A stretch of 5,980 bases of DNA from the NCBI GenBank assembly GCA_018900295.1, contig JAHIGH010000217.1, positions 1 to 5,980 of the forward strand, in the 5' to 3' direction. This document shows positions 5,424-5,980 of this stretch, one piece after another; the first letter of the stretch is position 1, and the number at the start of each line of letters is the position of its first letter. The notes below the pieces were generated by a model. The model was not told where the DNA came from, did not search any database, and was given only the letters and a program-made list of their open reading frames with translations. A program made the translations under genes and the position numbers. This DNA is from Patescibacteria group bacterium. GTDB taxonomy: Bacteria; Patescibacteriota; Microgenomatia; Levybacterales; UBA12049.

Positions 5424-5980
5424 ATGATTAAAGTCCTAAATCTCAAATCCGACTTCCCTATCTTCACCGCCTATCCCGATCTTGTGTATCTCGACAGTGC
5501 CGCGACCAGCCAAAAACCACAAATAGTAATAGATGCAGTAACCGACTTTTACACAACAAAAAATGCCAATATCCATCGGGGTATTTACAAGCTCGCCGAA
5601 ATAGCAACCGCAACCTACGAAAACACCAGAAATGAAGTCGCGAAATTCATCAATGCCGGAACGAATAAAGAAATTATATTTACAGGCAATACCAATCAAG
5701 CCATAAATTTAGTTGCCTACGGATGGGCAAGAAAATTCCTCTGCTCAGGCGACGTGATCGTACTCTCCGAAATGGAACACCACGCCAATATCATCCCCTG
5801 GCTTAGATTAAAAGAAGAAAAGGGAATAAAACTCATCTTCCTGCCAATAAATAAAGAGTACAGACTCGATTACCTGTCATTACCGCCATTAATGTCATTG
5901 CGAGGAGAGCACGATAGTGCACGACGCGGCAATCCCGTGGTAAACAATAAAACGTACCAGATTGCTTCGCCTGCCGAATC
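5424..5980 (+). CDS. sufS: Cysteine desulfurase SufS, N-terminal part with repeat inside
   Basis: SufS is a PLP enzyme that converts cysteine to alanine and holds the sulfur as a persulfide for the SUF scaffold. The 185 visible codons are open to the right edge. Family features are VYLDSAATSQKP (21-32), NIHRGIYKLAEIAT (49-62), a GNTNQAINLVAYGW stretch (88-101), and EMEHHANIIPW (116-126), where the paired histidines belong to the cofactor pocket. The PLP lysine and catalytic cysteine lie beyond the window. From residue 158 (SLRGEHDSARRG...) the sequence no longer looks like SufS: it is encoded by a GTCATTGCGAG repeat inserted after LDYLSLPPL, where relatives proceed to a loop and the THVSNVLG strand. 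No stop codon has appeared in the 87 repeat bases visible. The gene may make a protein with an extra loop, or it may be broken farther on. ATG at 5424; no close Shine-Dalgarno. Confidence 0.9.
   Translation, partial: MIKVLNLKSDFPIFTAYPDLVYLDSAATSQKPQIVIDAVTDFYTTKNANIHRGIYKLAEIATATYENTRNEVAKFINAGTNKEIIFTGNTNQAINLVAYGWARKFLCSGDVIVLSEMEHHANIIPWLRLKEEKGIKLIFLPINKEYRLDYLSLPPLMSLRGEHDSARRGNPVVNNKTYQIASPAE
5894..5980. repeat. GTCATTGCGAG palindromic element, copy 4 (inside sufS, cut by edge)
   Basis: The element begins with GTCATTGCGAG (5894-5904), identical to the terminus of copy 1. It shares CACGATAGTG with the left part of copy 1. It also has CGCGGCAATCCCGT followed by GATTGCTTCG, the reverse complement of the inner modules of copy 1, so those modules run in the opposite orientation. 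The right terminus is outside the window. Its reading frame with sufS is open throughout the visible part. Confidence 0.8.

Noticed and set aside
5436..5699. 87-residue minus-strand open frame
   Set aside because: It lies opposite the well-supported sufS coding sequence and has no recognisable motif.

Overview
The window looks like a piece of a Patescibacteria (CPR) type genome. This is an inference from an AT-rich sequence, short genes, near-absence of Shine-Dalgarno sites, a compact GreA, a CxxC-bearing DUF1858 protein leading a SUF operon, an unusually small SufD, and many dispersed palindromic repeats. TGA acts as a normal stop (it ends sufB and immA), so no recoding is needed. No species can be named from the sequence alone.

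Left part, all on the minus strand (read from high to low coordinates): greA (1578-1126, transcript-cleavage factor), then an ImmA/IrrE-type zinc peptidase (1057-557), then a 125-residue two-helix membrane protein that overlaps it by an ATGA junction (560-183), then the start of another small membrane protein that runs off the left edge (137-1) and has its own promoter-like sequence. The peptidase and membrane proteins look like a small accessory module of unknown role.

Middle, 1579-1922: a divergent intergenic region between greA and the SUF operon. It is almost filled by a long nested foldback (1614-1767) and a second hairpin (1798-1857). Together they carry six diverged copies, in alternating orientation, of one motif (TATAnACC, short spacer, GCTTTGA). 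A good TTGACA promoter follows at 1888-1916, and its -10 box sits only six bases from the first start codon.

Right part, plus strand: DUF1858 redox-disulfide protein, sufC (ATPase), sufB (scaffold), a half-length sufD, and the 5' part of sufS (cysteine desulfurase), cut by the window edge. In the known SUF pathway SufS takes sulfur from cysteine, SufB-SufC-SufD builds the Fe-S cluster, and SufC supplies ATPase action. A small CxxC protein in front could serve a redox or sulfur-handling step.

The most striking property is that every junction in the SUF operon holds a palindromic repeat, and a further copy lies in frame inside sufS. The repeats alter gene ends: one encodes the last residues of DUF1858, another encodes the last residues of SufC and leaves an open frame into SufB, a third contains a possible SufD start codon, and the fourth adds residues inside SufS. 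This resembles in principle the Rickettsia palindromic elements that insert in frame into genes, though the sequence family here is a different one.
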